Source: Brachypterus glaber (lineage: Eukaryota > Arthropoda > Insecta > Coleoptera > Kateretidae). Taken from it: a stretch of DNA of 64,000 bases. Positions within the stretch are counted from its first letter, which is position 1, and each line of letters begins with the position of its first letter. Positions 44,860-55,412 of this stretch are shown here, piece after piece. The notes under the pieces were generated by a model that saw nothing but the letters and a program-made list of their open reading frames with translations, did not search any database and was not told where the DNA came from. Position numbers and translations under genes: made by a program. The stretch lies in contig OY294048.1 in assembly GCA_958510825.1 (NCBI GenBank), positions 18,617,589 to 18,681,588 on the forward strand, read 5' to 3'.

Positions 44860-45570
44860 TTAATTAATTATCTTGAAAGACTTGTTTATTTCAAAAATGA
44901 ATAATATCAATAATTTTATAAATTTAAAAAATAAATAAAAACAATTAATAAGACCTTTCTTACAAAAAAAGCGTGGAACCTGAAGAGTTCTGTAGGTCAT
45001 GGACACCTTAATAACTACACTAGTTTATAAAGGTTTTAACGAAACACATAGCTTTTAGTTTTTTGGGGCGCTTTCAAATTTCAAAATTATAAAAGTACAT
45101 TTTAAGAAGATTGTGTTCATACGTTGACCACGGATGCATATTTCAATTGTATTCTTGAATTGCGGTACAAGTCCTCGGGTCTGTGGTGTGGTACAGGTCC
45201 CTGAGGACTTGTATTCAAAAGTTTTAATATACCATTTTTTTTCTTAAAATGATAAACCTAAATTATTTAAATATTATATTTATGTAGTACTTAGCTTATT
45301 TGGTAAATCTATGTTAGCAGAAGATGTCAAATTCTATATCATACGTATGAAATGGAATACCACATAAATAAAAGTTATTTTTTTGAACACATATTCTATT
45401 ATTTTTTTTTAATTTTTGTTATAATATAATATAACTAGGAGAAAGTAGGTACCCTAATACGCCTTTTTTCACAATAATTTGCAAATAACTCGAAAACGGT
45501 TAAGGTTAGGTATAGGATATCCTTTATTCATTTTAAAGAAAATCTAATTCTCTATTTTACTATCAGGGGT
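44860..45570. other. Unclassified intron 1 sequence
   Basis: AT-rich; a short hairpin CAAGTCCTCGGGTCTGTGG...CTGAGGACTTG lies at 45165-45211. No gene is seen. Ends at the TA target (45570-45571) of the mariner element. Confidence 0.4.
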
Positions 45571-45730
45571 ACAAATAAGTTTCCCCCGTTTGACAAAAGA
45601 TGGCCCCAGCAGAAGGTTATGTTGAAATTGTCAGATGTAAAACGTAATATCGTAAGTTTGGACATCTGGTAACATAACCTTGAGATATTAGTGACTCCGT
45701 AATAGCATTGCATAATTTTTTTGTGCGAAA

Positions 45731-46994
45731 ATGTCAAGTTTTGAGCCGAATAAGCGTCATTTTCGGGAACTTTTGATTTGCTTCTTTAATTTGAAGAAAT
45801 CTGCAGCTGAGGCGCATCGATTGCTTGTAGAAGCATATGGTGAGGCTGCTTTAAGTGAGAGTGGTTTCAAAAGTTTAAAAATGGTGAATTTGGCGTGGAA
45901 GACAAAGAACGTAGTGCAAGGCCGAAAGTGTTCGAAGACACGGAATTGGAAGTATTATTGGGGAAAGATTCGCGCCAAACGCAAGAAGAATTTTCACTTG
46001 TTTGTTTGTTTTAACCTCGTACTATTCTACCTAATTAAGCATCCCCTAAGTCCAGGACTTGTGTGGGCTAGTAGTAGAGGGAACCACCGGCTTATACTGA
46101 CTTTCGAACCAGTTTCTAGGGATTGTCCGTTTCACTTATCGCCTTCGCCAAATTTCAATTATTAATTAACTGAAAAAGGCAAATCGGCGCCAGTGAGAAT
46201 CGAACTCACGATAGTAGACTTGCTATGCATACGTGCTAGCCACTACGCTATGCCTCCCATAACATTAGGAGTGACTCAACAAGCAATTTCACATCGTTTA
46301 AAATCGTTGGGAATGATTCAAAAACAAGGAAATTGGGTTCCATATGAACTGAAACCGAGAGACGTTGAACGCCTATTTTGCACGTGTGAAATGATGCTTG
46401 CCAGGCACAAAAGAAAGGCTTTTTTGCATCGTATAGTGATGGTGATGAAAAATGGATCCACTACGATAACCCAAAGAAGAGAAAATCATGGGGACAACCT
46501 GGCCATGCTTCAACATCGACAGCCAAACCGAATGTTCATGGAAAAAAACTGTGTATTTGGTGGGATCAGCTTGGTGTCGTGTATTATGAGTTGCTCAAAC
46601 TGAGCGAAACCATTAATGGAGCTTTCTACCGAACACAATTAATGAGGTTGAGCCAAGCACTCAAGGAAAAAGGAGCCCATTACTACAGACACGATAAAAT
46701 TATTCTCCTACATGATAATGCTCGTCCGCATGTTGCGGAGCCGGTTAAATCCTATTTGGAAACACTTAATTGGGAATTCCTTATTCACCAACCATTACCA
46801 CTTCCAACTATCACTTGTTCCGGTCGATGGCACATGGTCTGTCTGAGCAGCGCTTTAGATCATATGAAGATACCAAAAATTGGGTCGATTCGTGGATAGC
46901 CTCAAAAGATGAAGACTTTATCCGACGTGGTATCCGAATGCTGCCAGAAAGATGGGAAAACGTAGTGGCTATTTATGGAAAATACTTTGAATAA
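45731..46994 (+). pseudogene. mariner transposase, inactivated
   Basis: The N-terminus MSSFEPNKRHFRELLICFFN with KKSAAEAHRLLVEAYGEAAL is the first helix-turn-helix of mariner transposase. After a frameshift with a small deletion near 45875 comes KNGEFGVEDKERSARPKVFE. The SINE then cuts the protein between RQTQEEFS and LGVTQQAISHRLKSLG. Further on, DEKWIHYDNPKRRKSWGQPG carries the first catalytic Asp (in another frame, after a further shift) and LHDNARPHV the second. The third, expected in the SDYHLF motif, reads SNYHLF, so it is Asn. The C-terminus GIRMLPERWENVV is normal. Several frameshifts, an insertion and a lost catalytic residue make it certainly dead. Host genomes carry hundreds of such copies. 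Confidence 0.93.
45999..46260 (-). mobile_element. tRNA-derived SINE, head type A, inside mariner
   Basis: The minus-strand head ATGGGAGGCATAGCGTAGTG has A box TAGCGTAGTGG and B box GTTCGATTC. The body contains ATAAGTGAAACGGACAATCC and CTTAGGGGATGCTTAATTAG, and the tail is (AAAC)n. It postdates the mariner insertion. ORFs that enter it (46193-46261) are readthrough. Confidence 0.9.
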
Positions 46995-47062
46995 AACATA
47001 ATGTACTGTTCTTTCACAATAAATTCCTAATTTTTGATAGAAAACGGCGGAAACTTATTTGA

Positions 47063-47734
47063 TAAATAAAAAAGCTATAGAGTGCCGTTTAAAAAAACAG
47101 TTATGGCTATTTTAAATTTGTTAGATTTGACCTGCTTTCTGAGACACCCTGTATAAATTTTGGGGTCTGTTTCGGCTTAGTATAATTCGGTTAAGTATTA
47201 TTGAGTAAACCAAAAAACAACTTTTCTCCAATTTGAAAAATCAAAGAGAATTTAATTTACGGGTACTTGAATTTGATAATTTTTCGCTATAAACTTCTCC
47301 ATAAACTTTAAAAGTTATACTATTCTAAATGAAACCTAATTTTATTTTTTTTTGTGGCATGTTGTGTTTTTGCTAAGTGATTAACAACTTATATCGCCGC
47401 TGCAGTGAACTGTGTGTTTAAATGATCTTAAATACCCTTATTTATTTTACTACTGTAAATTGTGTAAATATTTTATAACGTACGAGTATAATAAATGACG
47501 CTTTGCGGATTTAGCAATGCATATAGAGATGTTAGAAATGTAATAGCAGTTCTGTTAGAGAATAGTTTTTCTTTTTGTACAAAGATATTATCTTATCTAC
47601 AATCCTTAGATTAAACTTGTTTCAGTGTTTGTCTCGGGCATACATTTATTATGGTCTAGTAACTAGCTACATTTATAGTAAAATTAATCATATTTGGTCA
47701 TGTTCATCTAAACATTAGACTTATCTTAAGCTAC
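47063..47734. other. Unclassified intron 1 sequence
   Basis: 47130-47155 reads TGACCTGCTTTCTGAGACACCCTGTA (a common transposon-end style motif). Otherwise AT-rich with no gene. Confidence 0.35.
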
Positions 47735-48240
47735 GGTTTCCTCCAAACGTCGCAGTCGCTGACGACTGTTACCCGGTAGCCGCGACCAGGTCGTTACGAC
47801 CCTACTTGTTTTTCTCCGTCTCGCCAATCGCCAGTCGCCATTCTGTTAGCTGGCCATTTTATAAAGAGCTGTTTTATTGTTTGCGAGTTTATGCCTTTCA
47901 ATCAATATGAATATCTCTAAAAAGTCGGTTCTTTTAATGTTTCTGAATTATCAAGCAGAAGAAGAGAATCTCCTCCTCTTATTAACATTACTTCATTAAG
48001 AAAAAAGGCTAAAAGTTGATGAGATGTTTCGGCTGAGAGAGGTGGAGGGATTTCAAGCAATTCAATTAAGTGAACAGTGAAAGACACTTGTCACAGCAAA
48101 AAACCACCTGTTTCACGGTCAAATTCGTGACGAATTAGTCGTGTGTCTGCTCCCGAAGCGGTTAAGCGACCGGCGACCAAACGAACGGTGACCGGTAGTT
48201 AGTAGTAACGACTCGGCAGCAGATAGGAAAACAGGTACAT
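47735..48240. mobile_element. GC-richer element with degenerate inverted ends
   Basis: The left part, GGTTTCCTCCAAACGTCGCA then GTCGCTGACGACTGTTACCC, is loosely inverted against the right part, GCGACCGGCGACCAAACGAA then GTAACGACTCGGCAGC. Both contain repeated GTCG/CGAC words. The middle is AT-rich with short open stretches but no recognisable transposase. Superfamily unknown. Confidence 0.5.
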
Positions 48241-48854
48241 TTAAAATGCATTGGAGATGTTTTTTCTTTCTCAAATTTTTAAAAAATTGAATTTTTTGAT
48301 GAAACAAAAAAATTTATATTTTTTATATTTTATAGCTTATTTAGTTTTTTCAATTTATTTTAAAAGACCTTCTAGATGCCCCGCAATCTTAATTTAAAAT
48401 CAACCAGCATTGAGCATTCTTCCTGGAATAAAAAATAAAATCAATCAACCAGGGGCGCACTTACAGTATTTGCAGCGAAGTTAAGGGGTACCCATTACTA
48501 CGCTTAAACCTAGGGTTAAATTTTTACGTTTATTGGTTCTATACTACAATGAATTTTTCATGTCAAAAGATTAAACCGTTACAGAGTTCTGAAGTGAAAA
48601 ATGTTCCAAAAATGCCCCTTAAAGAGGCCCTAGCTCCCTATGAAATCTCTACAGCCTTTAATAAAGCGAGAACCGGGGTATAAAGTGCATTTTGCCCAGA
48701 ATTTGCTTACGCAATACTTGAACGTCCCACCATTTTGTCAAAAAAAAATGAAAGCCTAAAAAAAATCTTTTTGTTTTGGATTGTTTCTAAATTTACGAGG
48801 CTTTAAGCTAAAAAAGCGGACGAAATATCTTTTTTTTTATAGGCTTCCCTATTG
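48241..48854. other. Unclassified intron 1 sequence
   Basis: Contains AGAGGCCCTAGCTCCCTATG-like words related to the GTAGCTCCCTTAGGGCTCAT repeats near 51.5 and 59.9 kb. No gene is seen. Confidence 0.35.
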
Positions 48855-49384
48855 AAAATGACGGGTCTGCGCGGGTACACTGAAAAAATTACATTTTTGG
48901 CTCAAAGTAGTCAACACTCTTGGCAGTTATTCTTTTAGCTTAAAAGATGTGTATCTTTAAACAAAAGTAAAGAAAAGTGTCGCTTTTTAAATATTTTTAA
49001 AATTCTCTTGGACCTAGCGCATTTGAGGCAAAAACCATTTATCTCGTTTTAAGATTGTTAAAAATTAAATAATTTTAAATACTTTGGCCCAAGAATTTTT
49101 CTTTTGAGACAAGACCACTTGCATTTCACACAAGATCAAAGAATTTTAAGTTAAAGAATCAGAAATATCTACCTAGCAAGTGAATTATATTTTCATGTTA
49201 ATAGAAGGCGCTTTTGGACGTATTCAAGAGTGCGAGCATTTGGCCTAATTTCATATGCCATTACCGCAAAGGATCCTTTTTTTCAGTGCATAAATGTTGC
49301 ATAAACCGGACTTGAGCGGATGAATTTTAACCGCTCAAGTCCGGTTTTTGCACCATTTATACCCTCGCAGACCCTTCATTTTTT
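48855..49384. mobile_element. 530-bp element with inverted ends and a subterminal hairpin
   Basis: The left end AATGACGGGTCTGCGCGGGT is inverted at the right end (ACCCTCGCAGACCCTTCATT). A strong hairpin (49289-49360) lies just inside the right end only. No ORF. The asymmetric hairpin near one end recalls Helitron-like non-autonomous elements, but diagnostic CTRR and TC ends were not identified. Confidence 0.6.
49289..49360. repeat. Strong hairpin with 17-bp perfect core
   Basis: AAACCGGACTTGAGCGG at 49303-49319 pairs perfectly with CCGCTCAAGTCCGGTTT at 49331-49347. The outer bases ATAAATGTTGCA and GCACCATTTAT extend the stem. Confidence 0.9.
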
Positions 49385-49729
49385 ATAGACTTCTAATATA
49401 TTCTGATAAAAATTTTATATAAGTACTAAGGATATGGCTATAATTTTCATAAGCAATACTAAAACATATGTACGGTCTATAAACATAAAAGAGAATGAGA
49501 TTTAATCCAATTAGGGGAATTTTCCCGAGAGTTATCGAAAAAAAAACAATATAGAAGAATTTTTTTTGTATTTTTACAATCTTGTACTCTTGTACTCTTA
49601 AGTAAAAGAATAAAATTTATTATGAAAATAACAAGATAACAAATTTAAAAAAAAATCCTTTTGCTTCAAATCATTAGAGTAACTATAAATAAACATTAAT
49701 TATTTATAATTTAAAATATTTTTTGCACG

Positions 49730-50180
49730 ACAGGGACTAAAACGCTATTTTACTCCCTCTTTTGCGGGACTAAACCTACTGTTTTACTCCCGCATCTGTA
49801 CCATGTTATCCATGACAATACACGTTCAGATTCTTGTGCCAGCTATATTTGATATTTTTTATTTTAGACTCTAAGGCAGATTCCAATGAAACTATACCCA
49901 TAATAAAAAAACAATTGAAAACGCACGCAAACCTGTCATTTCGCGATTCATGGATATCTTGATTTAATTTAAAAAAAAAATTGTAAAAATGGATTACTTG
50001 GTTTTGAATACATGTTTTATTTGAGTTTATGTAAATATAGTTGTCGGTTGTGCAAAAAATAGCGTACATACCTCAGGAGTAAACTGCGTTTTAACGCCCT
50101 CTCTTCGCTTCGCTACGCACCGCTTTGCTCTGGAAACATTTATGATGCGGGACTAAAACAACCAGTTTACCCCATCTGTT
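49730..50180. mobile_element. Element bounded by GGGACTAAAAC/TTTTACTCCC repeats
   Basis: At 49733-49798 the word GGGACTAAA and its partner TTTTACTCCC occur twice, and at 50070-50175 they occur again, spaced as short hairpins. The right side also has CTTCGCTTCGCTACGCACCG. The minus-strand ORF in between (49806-50069, 87 residues) is not recognised and is likely chance. Confidence 0.5.
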
Positions 50181-50689
50181 TTCAATACTGTAAATATTTC
50201 GGTACTGGATCAATCTAAAACTTTTTTTGTTTTCGCAAAACATACATATTAGTTATTTATAATATTTCTTGTTCTTTTTCATTATTATACATATTAGTAT
50301 TAGTATTGCTTAGAAAACATTAAAGCCATATTTTAAGTATTTATACAAAAATGTTATCAAAATATATCGAAAAAAATGGGAAAAAATCTCATTTTTTGAA
50401 TTTAAAAGCCTATAAAAACAAACGAATAAAGATATTTTAAATCGTTTTTTTTTTAGCTTAGAGCATTTGCGACAAAAAAAAAATATTTAGATATTAATTT
50501 TTTTTATTACCGGCAAAAAAAACACTGTGCTCTAGCATAAATGTTTCTCAAGAAAATTAGCTGATCGAGAAAAACGAACCAATTTTCCGAAAATAGTGCA
50601 TCAAATAGGTCTAGAATCAACTAAAAAGGTCATGGCAAATTTTTAAGTATATGGCAGTGTTTTATGTCCTACCATATAATATTTCTTAC

Positions 50690-50768
50690 CTATTGGAATT
50701 ATGTCTGGAAGGGTATTGGAAAATTTAATCAACGAAAGCACTAGAAGCAATCGTGACATCCACTCCAT
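50690..50768 (-). CDS. KaiR1D-like: Kainate-type ionotropic glutamate receptor, coding exon 1 (start and signal peptide)
   Basis: The ATG at 50768 begins MEWMSRLLLVLSLIKFSNTL, followed by PDIIPI and the first base of a glycine codon. Residues 5-17 form the hydrophobic core of a signal peptide; cleavage is likely near SNT/LP. 'PxIIxIGGLF' across the junction to exon 2 is the normal start of a mature kainate receptor. The start has A at -3 and G at +4. A TTTTTCAG acceptor lies 11 bp upstream (exon edge 50779), so the 5' leader is spliced from further upstream. An ATG directly at that exon edge opens a three-codon upstream ORF. The donor is ATAG|GTAAGA. Intron 1 is 6.9 kb. Confidence 0.9.
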
Positions 50769-50779
50769 TATGAAAACAT

Positions 50780-51118
50780 CTGAAAAACAAATAAAATAAA
50801 TTAAAAATACATAATCTAGGATATTTTAGTTTTATAGAATTTTCGAATATGTATATGCGCCTTCGCCAAAATTACAAAAAATTCAAGGTGGCCCATAAGT
50901 CGCTTTACCATTTAAAAATTGAATAACTTATTTGCCAATTTTGTTTTTTATTTATTTATTTTTTTACAATATAGAGTACAGGAAATTTTTATTTATATAT
51001 TTTTTTAACTATGTATGAAAAATCATGTCTTTAAAATTACATCCATTTTACGCTTTGCAAGCAAGAGTTCTTTTCACGACATTTTCCATAACGGCTCTTA
51101 ACATGAATGGCTCCAGCT
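50780..51118. other. Likely upstream intron or flank; possible transposon end
   Basis: 50890-50915 (AAGGTGGCCCATAAGTCGCT) may be the terminal repeat of the transposase relic that follows. No promoter or leader exon could be identified. Confidence 0.3.
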
Positions 51119-51465
51119 AGGGTCGGGCATCAAAGTGAATTGCACCTTCTTAAGGTCACGGTTTGGTGACGTGTAACATCCCAAATGGTAATCGGGCCTT
51201 ACTTACAACAATACAGTTACGGTAAACGGCTACCGATATCGCGCAATGCTGGAAAATTTTGTGCGCCCTGCAGTAGAGGATATGCGAGACATGGTGGCAC
51301 CAAGATGGGGCAACTGCCCATACAGCCAGAACCAGCTTTTAAGGCAGATTTTCGAAGAGCGAATAATTTCGTGAAATTCGGATTTTCATTGCCTTGCAAG
51401 ATTGCCCGATTTGACAGCAACGGACTTTTTCTTAAGGGCTACAGCATGATTCAAAGTTAGTGAAT
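51119..51465 (+). pseudogene. Relic of an IS630/Tc1-mariner superfamily transposase
   Basis: Pieces in two frames read VTVWxxVTSQMVIGPYL, VTVNGYRYRAMLENFVRPAV, EDMRDMVAPRWGNCPYSQNQ, LLRQIFEERIIS, stop, and LARLPDLTATDFFLR. The order IGPYF, VNG-RYR-MLE-F--P-VED, IF-ERIISR, PDLTA-DFFLWG is that of a transposase lineage common in arthropods. The last Asp-containing block holds the third catalytic residue region. The block normally reading QDGATAHT is scrambled, and a CGA-to-TGA change gives a stop. The ORF tracks in single frames (91 and 67 residues) are only parts of it. Confidence 0.8.
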
Positions 51466-51794
51466 TAAACGAAAATGGAAAAATAAGACAAAAAGTTCCT
51501 ATAAGGGTTGGTCCGCAAATGAGCCTTAAGGGAACTACGACCCTCCTAAGAAATAATGCTAGCGCCTTGGCCATATTTGTAAATATCAAACAAGTCGTGA
51601 AGATATGGAATGCTTCGAATTCAACAGTAAATAGTATGCATGGTGATTCAGAATTAGTGAATCAAACGAAAATGCAAAAATAAAACAAAAAGTTCCTATA
51701 AAGGTTGGTCCGAAACTGAGCCCTAAGAGAGCTACGACTCTGGAACTCCCCTAAAAATAAAGTCCAAACGAATTTTTGCACATGCCCTAGAGAG
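51453..51794. repeat. Two direct copies of a 105-bp block
   Basis: AAAAAGTTCCTATAAGGGTT with GGTCCGCAAATGAGCCTTAA and GGGAACTACGACCC recurs at 51643-51745. An inverted relative is at 52376-52450, and another lies within 59880-59925. The unit is preceded each time by TTAGTGAATYAAACGAAAAT. Confidence 0.7.
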
Positions 51795-52439
51795 AATGTC
51801 GCCAATGCAAGAAAGATACTTTCCTACAAGTTATGTACACTATTTTTCATACCACCCCAACAAGAACAAAACTGTTTAAAATAAATATTATTTTCTGTAA
51901 ATAAAATTATCATTATTGTAACTTTTTAGGTTAATTAAAGTATTTATTTAAAAAAACACCAGCACTTTATAGAAAAATAAATAACTTAGCTGCAATTTTT
52001 TTCTAAATTCCCGAATTTGTATCCGTCAACCTTGATAAATCAGTTCAAGTTTACCTTGGTCTCTATCATTTGTTAATTTAAATTAGTCTTTGACAGTTAA
52101 AATTAGTTAGGATTTGTTTATTTAAATTGTTGTAGGAAAATTAAAACGATTGATAATTCAGAATTATAGTAACTCATAAAAAAGTGGAATTGTGAAAAAA
52201 ATATACAACCAGATAACCAGATACATTAAAATGTCAAATAAAATGGTAAATATTTTGAAATATTTTGAAAAAAAAAAGATCAGGATAGCTTTGCTTTCCC
52301 ACACATGTATATTATTACTTAGTGTCGTGTGAAATTTCTTGTTTTTATATGTGGTCGTAGGGAAACTACTTTTCAAATGTAGCCTTAGGAGGGTAGTAGC
52401 TTCCTTAGGACTCATTTGCAGACCAACTCTTATAGGAAC

Positions 52440-52680
52440 TTTTTGTTTTATTTTGGCATGGAATTAAAAAAGTGGAACCCCTTTAAACTTTTTTGTTTTT
52501 TACTGGTTAAAAGTACAAAAAAAATCCCTATTTAAGTTAAAACTATTTGAAAGGCAAAATAAAATAAGTTAAATATAAAATAAAAAAAGTCGAACTGAGA
52601 TTCGAACCTACGACTACCAGAACATTTTTCTTGCAAGGCGGATACCACTGAGCTAAGTGGTCTATGAAAAACAAATGTTT
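52440..52680 (-). mobile_element. Possible tRNA-derived SINE of a third type
   Basis: The minus strand reads CACTTAGCTCAGTGGTATCC, then GTAGGTTCGAATCTCAGTTC. It has an A box (TAGCTCAGTGG) and a perfect B box (GGTTCGAATC) at about the right spacing. The acceptor and T stems do not pair properly, so I do not call a tRNA gene. The downstream body (AT-rich, to about 52440) is unlike the other SINEs here. Confidence 0.5.
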
Positions 52681-52789
52681 AAGTAAAGACTAGTACAATA
52701 CATTCAACCACCAATACATAATTACTTATTTTTTCGGAAAATATTGACCGACTTTTTACAAAATTGGTAGGACGGATCTTTATAATAAA

Positions 52790-53180
52790 AGTAATTTAAA
52801 GTTCCTTCAGCTTTTTCGATTTTAATCATATTAACTTTTTGTTTTTAAAGGGATTATTTTTAAAAACAACAGGGATCTTCCTCTGATAGAACTTGATTTT
52901 TTTTTAAGATTTCGAGTCTATCGGATAATTTATTTATTATCAGTTATCGTGTCCCTAAGAAACGTGACATAAGATGGACAGACAAACAGACGGACAGATA
53001 GACACACGGAGAGATGGGAAAACGGATAGGAGGACAAATTTTCTGATTTTTTCTTGGAACACATATACCTACATCTAAGTTTTTTTATCCAAGACGTTTT
53101 TTGACGATTTGGAAAAATTTGAAACTACTGTATTGTGTTCTTCTAGCGCTTTAACGCTAAGAGTATAATTAGAATGGCAA
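52790..53180. repeat. CAGA-tract/AGTTATCGTG interspersed repeat
   Basis: The same block order as 40905-41275: TTTTTAAAAACAACAGGGAT, TCAGTTATCGTGTCCCTAAG, then ATGGACAGACAAACAGACGG, then TTCTAGCGCTTTAACGCTAA. This copy keeps the full CAGA tract. Confidence 0.65.
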
Positions 53181-53300
53181 TTTATTAGTTAAATGCTTTC
53201 TATAATTTAACTAACCTCTTATTCAAGGCCCGTGTACATTCTCCTATTTTACAAACCTAATTGATATAGTTTTTATAGATTTAGATCCAAAAAATAATTT

Positions 53301-54142
53301 GCGTGCATTAAGTCTGGAATCACCCGATTAACTTTTTAGTTACAAGTAAAACACAAAAACCCTCGGATAGGTCGATTTTTATTTTTAATTTTGCAAATTA
53401 TGGTGTAATAAAAGTTATTAAAATTTGCACCCCCTTGCACCCTCACCCCCCAACTTTTTTTTCAAATAGCAACCTACCCCTTGTGACACTTCGTTGGAAA
53501 GGTAATTTAATAAGCTTTCCAACAGTGTATAATGAAGCCTAATTTGGTAAAGGGCTAATGATAAAATGCACAATTTAGTTTATTATAAAGACATGTAAAG
53601 TATAACTTTAGTTCACTATAAATGTTCAAATTGATGTCCTTCAGCTCTTTGACAGTGGACAGTAAAAGAACGGGATTAAAATCGATTAAATAGTAAACAT
53701 AAAATTGGTCAATAAAAAGAAAAAAAAAAGCATTTTTCAACAGGGTATAAAATATTACAATAAGTTTAAAACAACCTTATTTAGATTCTCAGGAAGGTGC
53801 CAAGTAGGAAATAGGGCAACAATTACCATATTATGCGTAATATTTCACACAAACAATGTTTAAATAAAACATGCGTTTTTTCATAGACCCTTTAACAAAT
53901 TAGGCTTTATCATACACTGTTGGAAAGCTTATTAAATTACCTTTCCAATGATGTATCACAAGGGGTAGGTTGCTATTTGAAAAAAAAAGTTGGGGGGTGA
54001 GGGTGCAAGGGGGTGCCAATTTTGATAACTTTTTTTAGACCAAAACTTGCAGAATTAAAAATATAAATCGACCTGTCTGAGGATTTTTGTATTTTACTTG
54101 TAACTAAAAAGTTATTCGGGTGATTCCAGACTTAATGCACGC
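53301..54142. mobile_element. 842-bp foldback element, arms about 245 bp
   Basis: The ends GCGTGCATTAAGTCTGGAAT are exactly inverted. The arms keep over 90% complementarity, including the C-rich CACCCCCTTGCACCCTCACC and its G-rich complement, and AAGCTTTCCAACAGTGTATA. The ~340-bp centre has a 61-residue minus ORF (53555-53740) of no known family. Confidence 0.88.
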
Positions 54143-54682
54143 ACTGTATATACGCGTTCGAAATAATATCATACATGTGTGGAAAAGCAAATCTATCCTA
54201 ATCTGTTTTTTCAAAATATTTACCATTTTATTAGGCGTTTTCGGTTATATTTATATGTATCTGGATATCAAGCATACAGAAAAACGTTCTTTATATGCAT
54301 TATAAAAAGTTGAAAATCTATCATTTTTGTCTGTTTCTTTAAACGCTAATAAAGCTTTTCTTATCTAACCTAGGTTAGATATGATTTCATATCTAACCTG
54401 TTTTTTGGATTTTGGTTACACCTCATAGATGGCAAAACTATCACCTTGTCTATAAATAGTTGAAGTTTGCGAGTAAAATAACCTAACAAGATGCTAATTT
54501 GGCCTAGACTACGCCTCGGTCAAATAGTATCTCTAAAGTTGGAAATGTTTCAGTTTCTTATTAGGTTAGAAATATACTTTTCCACTGTTTCACCTTTTTA
54601 TTAATTACTTTAATTTTAAATTATAAATTGTTTTAATTTTGAAGAGTTAACAACAATTTGAATGAACTAAACGTAACTAATT

Positions 54683-54838
54683 TTAAGGCTAATTCAGGCA
54701 TAATTATCACCAACTAAACTAAGCCATTCTGTCCTTTTCATTGAAAAGCCATCTTCCTTGTTGACCAATAAACAGGTCAGAATGGCTTAGTTTAGTTAAT
54801 CATAATTATGTCTGAATAGACTTTTAACTGTCAAAGTC
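54683..54838. repeat. Palindromic element, about 155 bp
   Basis: GCATAATTATCACCAACTAA followed by ACTAAGCCATTCTG pairs with CAGAATGGCTTAGTTTAGTT and AATCATAATTATG. Confidence 0.75.
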
Positions 54839-55137
54839 TAATAATAAGAAACAAACAAATTCTAGAAGAGACCAAGGTGAAATTGAACTGATTTCTCAAG
54901 GTTGACGCATCCAGATGCAAGAACTTTAGCAAAACTGCAACTGTAGATTAATTATTTTTCTGTGAGGTACTAATATTAACTAAATTTTAATTAATCTAAT
55001 AATTTTCAATAATGAACATTTTATTTAACTTTATTTATACAAAATAATATGTATTTTAAATTATAATATTTTTGTTTGAGTAGTAGGAAAAGTAGTGTAC
55101 ATAACTTGTTGGAAAGTATCTTTGGTGCATTCGCGAC

Positions 55138-55412
55138 GTTTCTTAAGAAATAAGTTTCAATTATTCTACAGAGTGGTATTAAGTTTACGGGCTGTGACGT
55201 CAGAGTAGCATTCTCAGACTGACACGACTCTTGTCACACGAGTATAGTACTGCTATACTATAGCAGTGATCATATAGGATAAATATAGTCAATTTTTTGT
55301 GGTAATGCCGGTCAACCAGTATGTTACTCTTTCTCTGTTTAATTGATGAGTTAAAAAGAGAGAGAAATACATATTCCCCTAACTTGGTTAGTAACCGCTG
55401 CTCCACAAAAAA
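55138..55412. mobile_element. Two MITE copies side by side
   Basis: 55138-55235 matches the right half of the TA-flanked MITE at 44635-44853 (GGGCTGTGACGTCAGAGTAG, then AGCATTCTCAGACTGACACG). 55292-55412 is the second copy of the 122-bp MITE at 5679-5800. Confidence 0.8.

Larger units (their letters stand above)
45572..47062 (+). mobile_element. mariner element with TA target, interrupted by a SINE
   Basis: The left end CAAATAAGTTTCCCCCGTTT and the right end (reverse complement TCAAATAAGTTTCCGCCGTT) are inverted, each next to TA (45570-45571, 47063-47064). Without the 262-bp SINE the length is about 1.23 kb, normal for mariner. It lies in receptor intron 1 on the opposite strand. Confidence 0.92.
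51795..55141. repeat. Large nested inverted repeat, 3.3 kb across
   Basis: The left arm 51795-52110 and the right arm 54835-55141 are inverted copies (TTATGTACACTA against TAGTGTACATAA; TCCGTCAACCTTGATAAATC against GGTTGACGCATCC-type sequence). A second inner pair is 52197-52325 and 54160-54290. Between them lie a tRNA-like SINE head, a CAGA-tract repeat, a complete foldback (53301-54142) and a small palindrome (54683-54838). It reads as successive insertions into an older foldback. Confidence 0.7.

Noticed and set aside
46193..46264. N-terminal part of the ORF at 46193-46603
   Set aside because: These codons come from the SINE head; the transposase sequence begins at LGVTQQ after it. The same 18 residues start the ORF at 59417 for the same reason.
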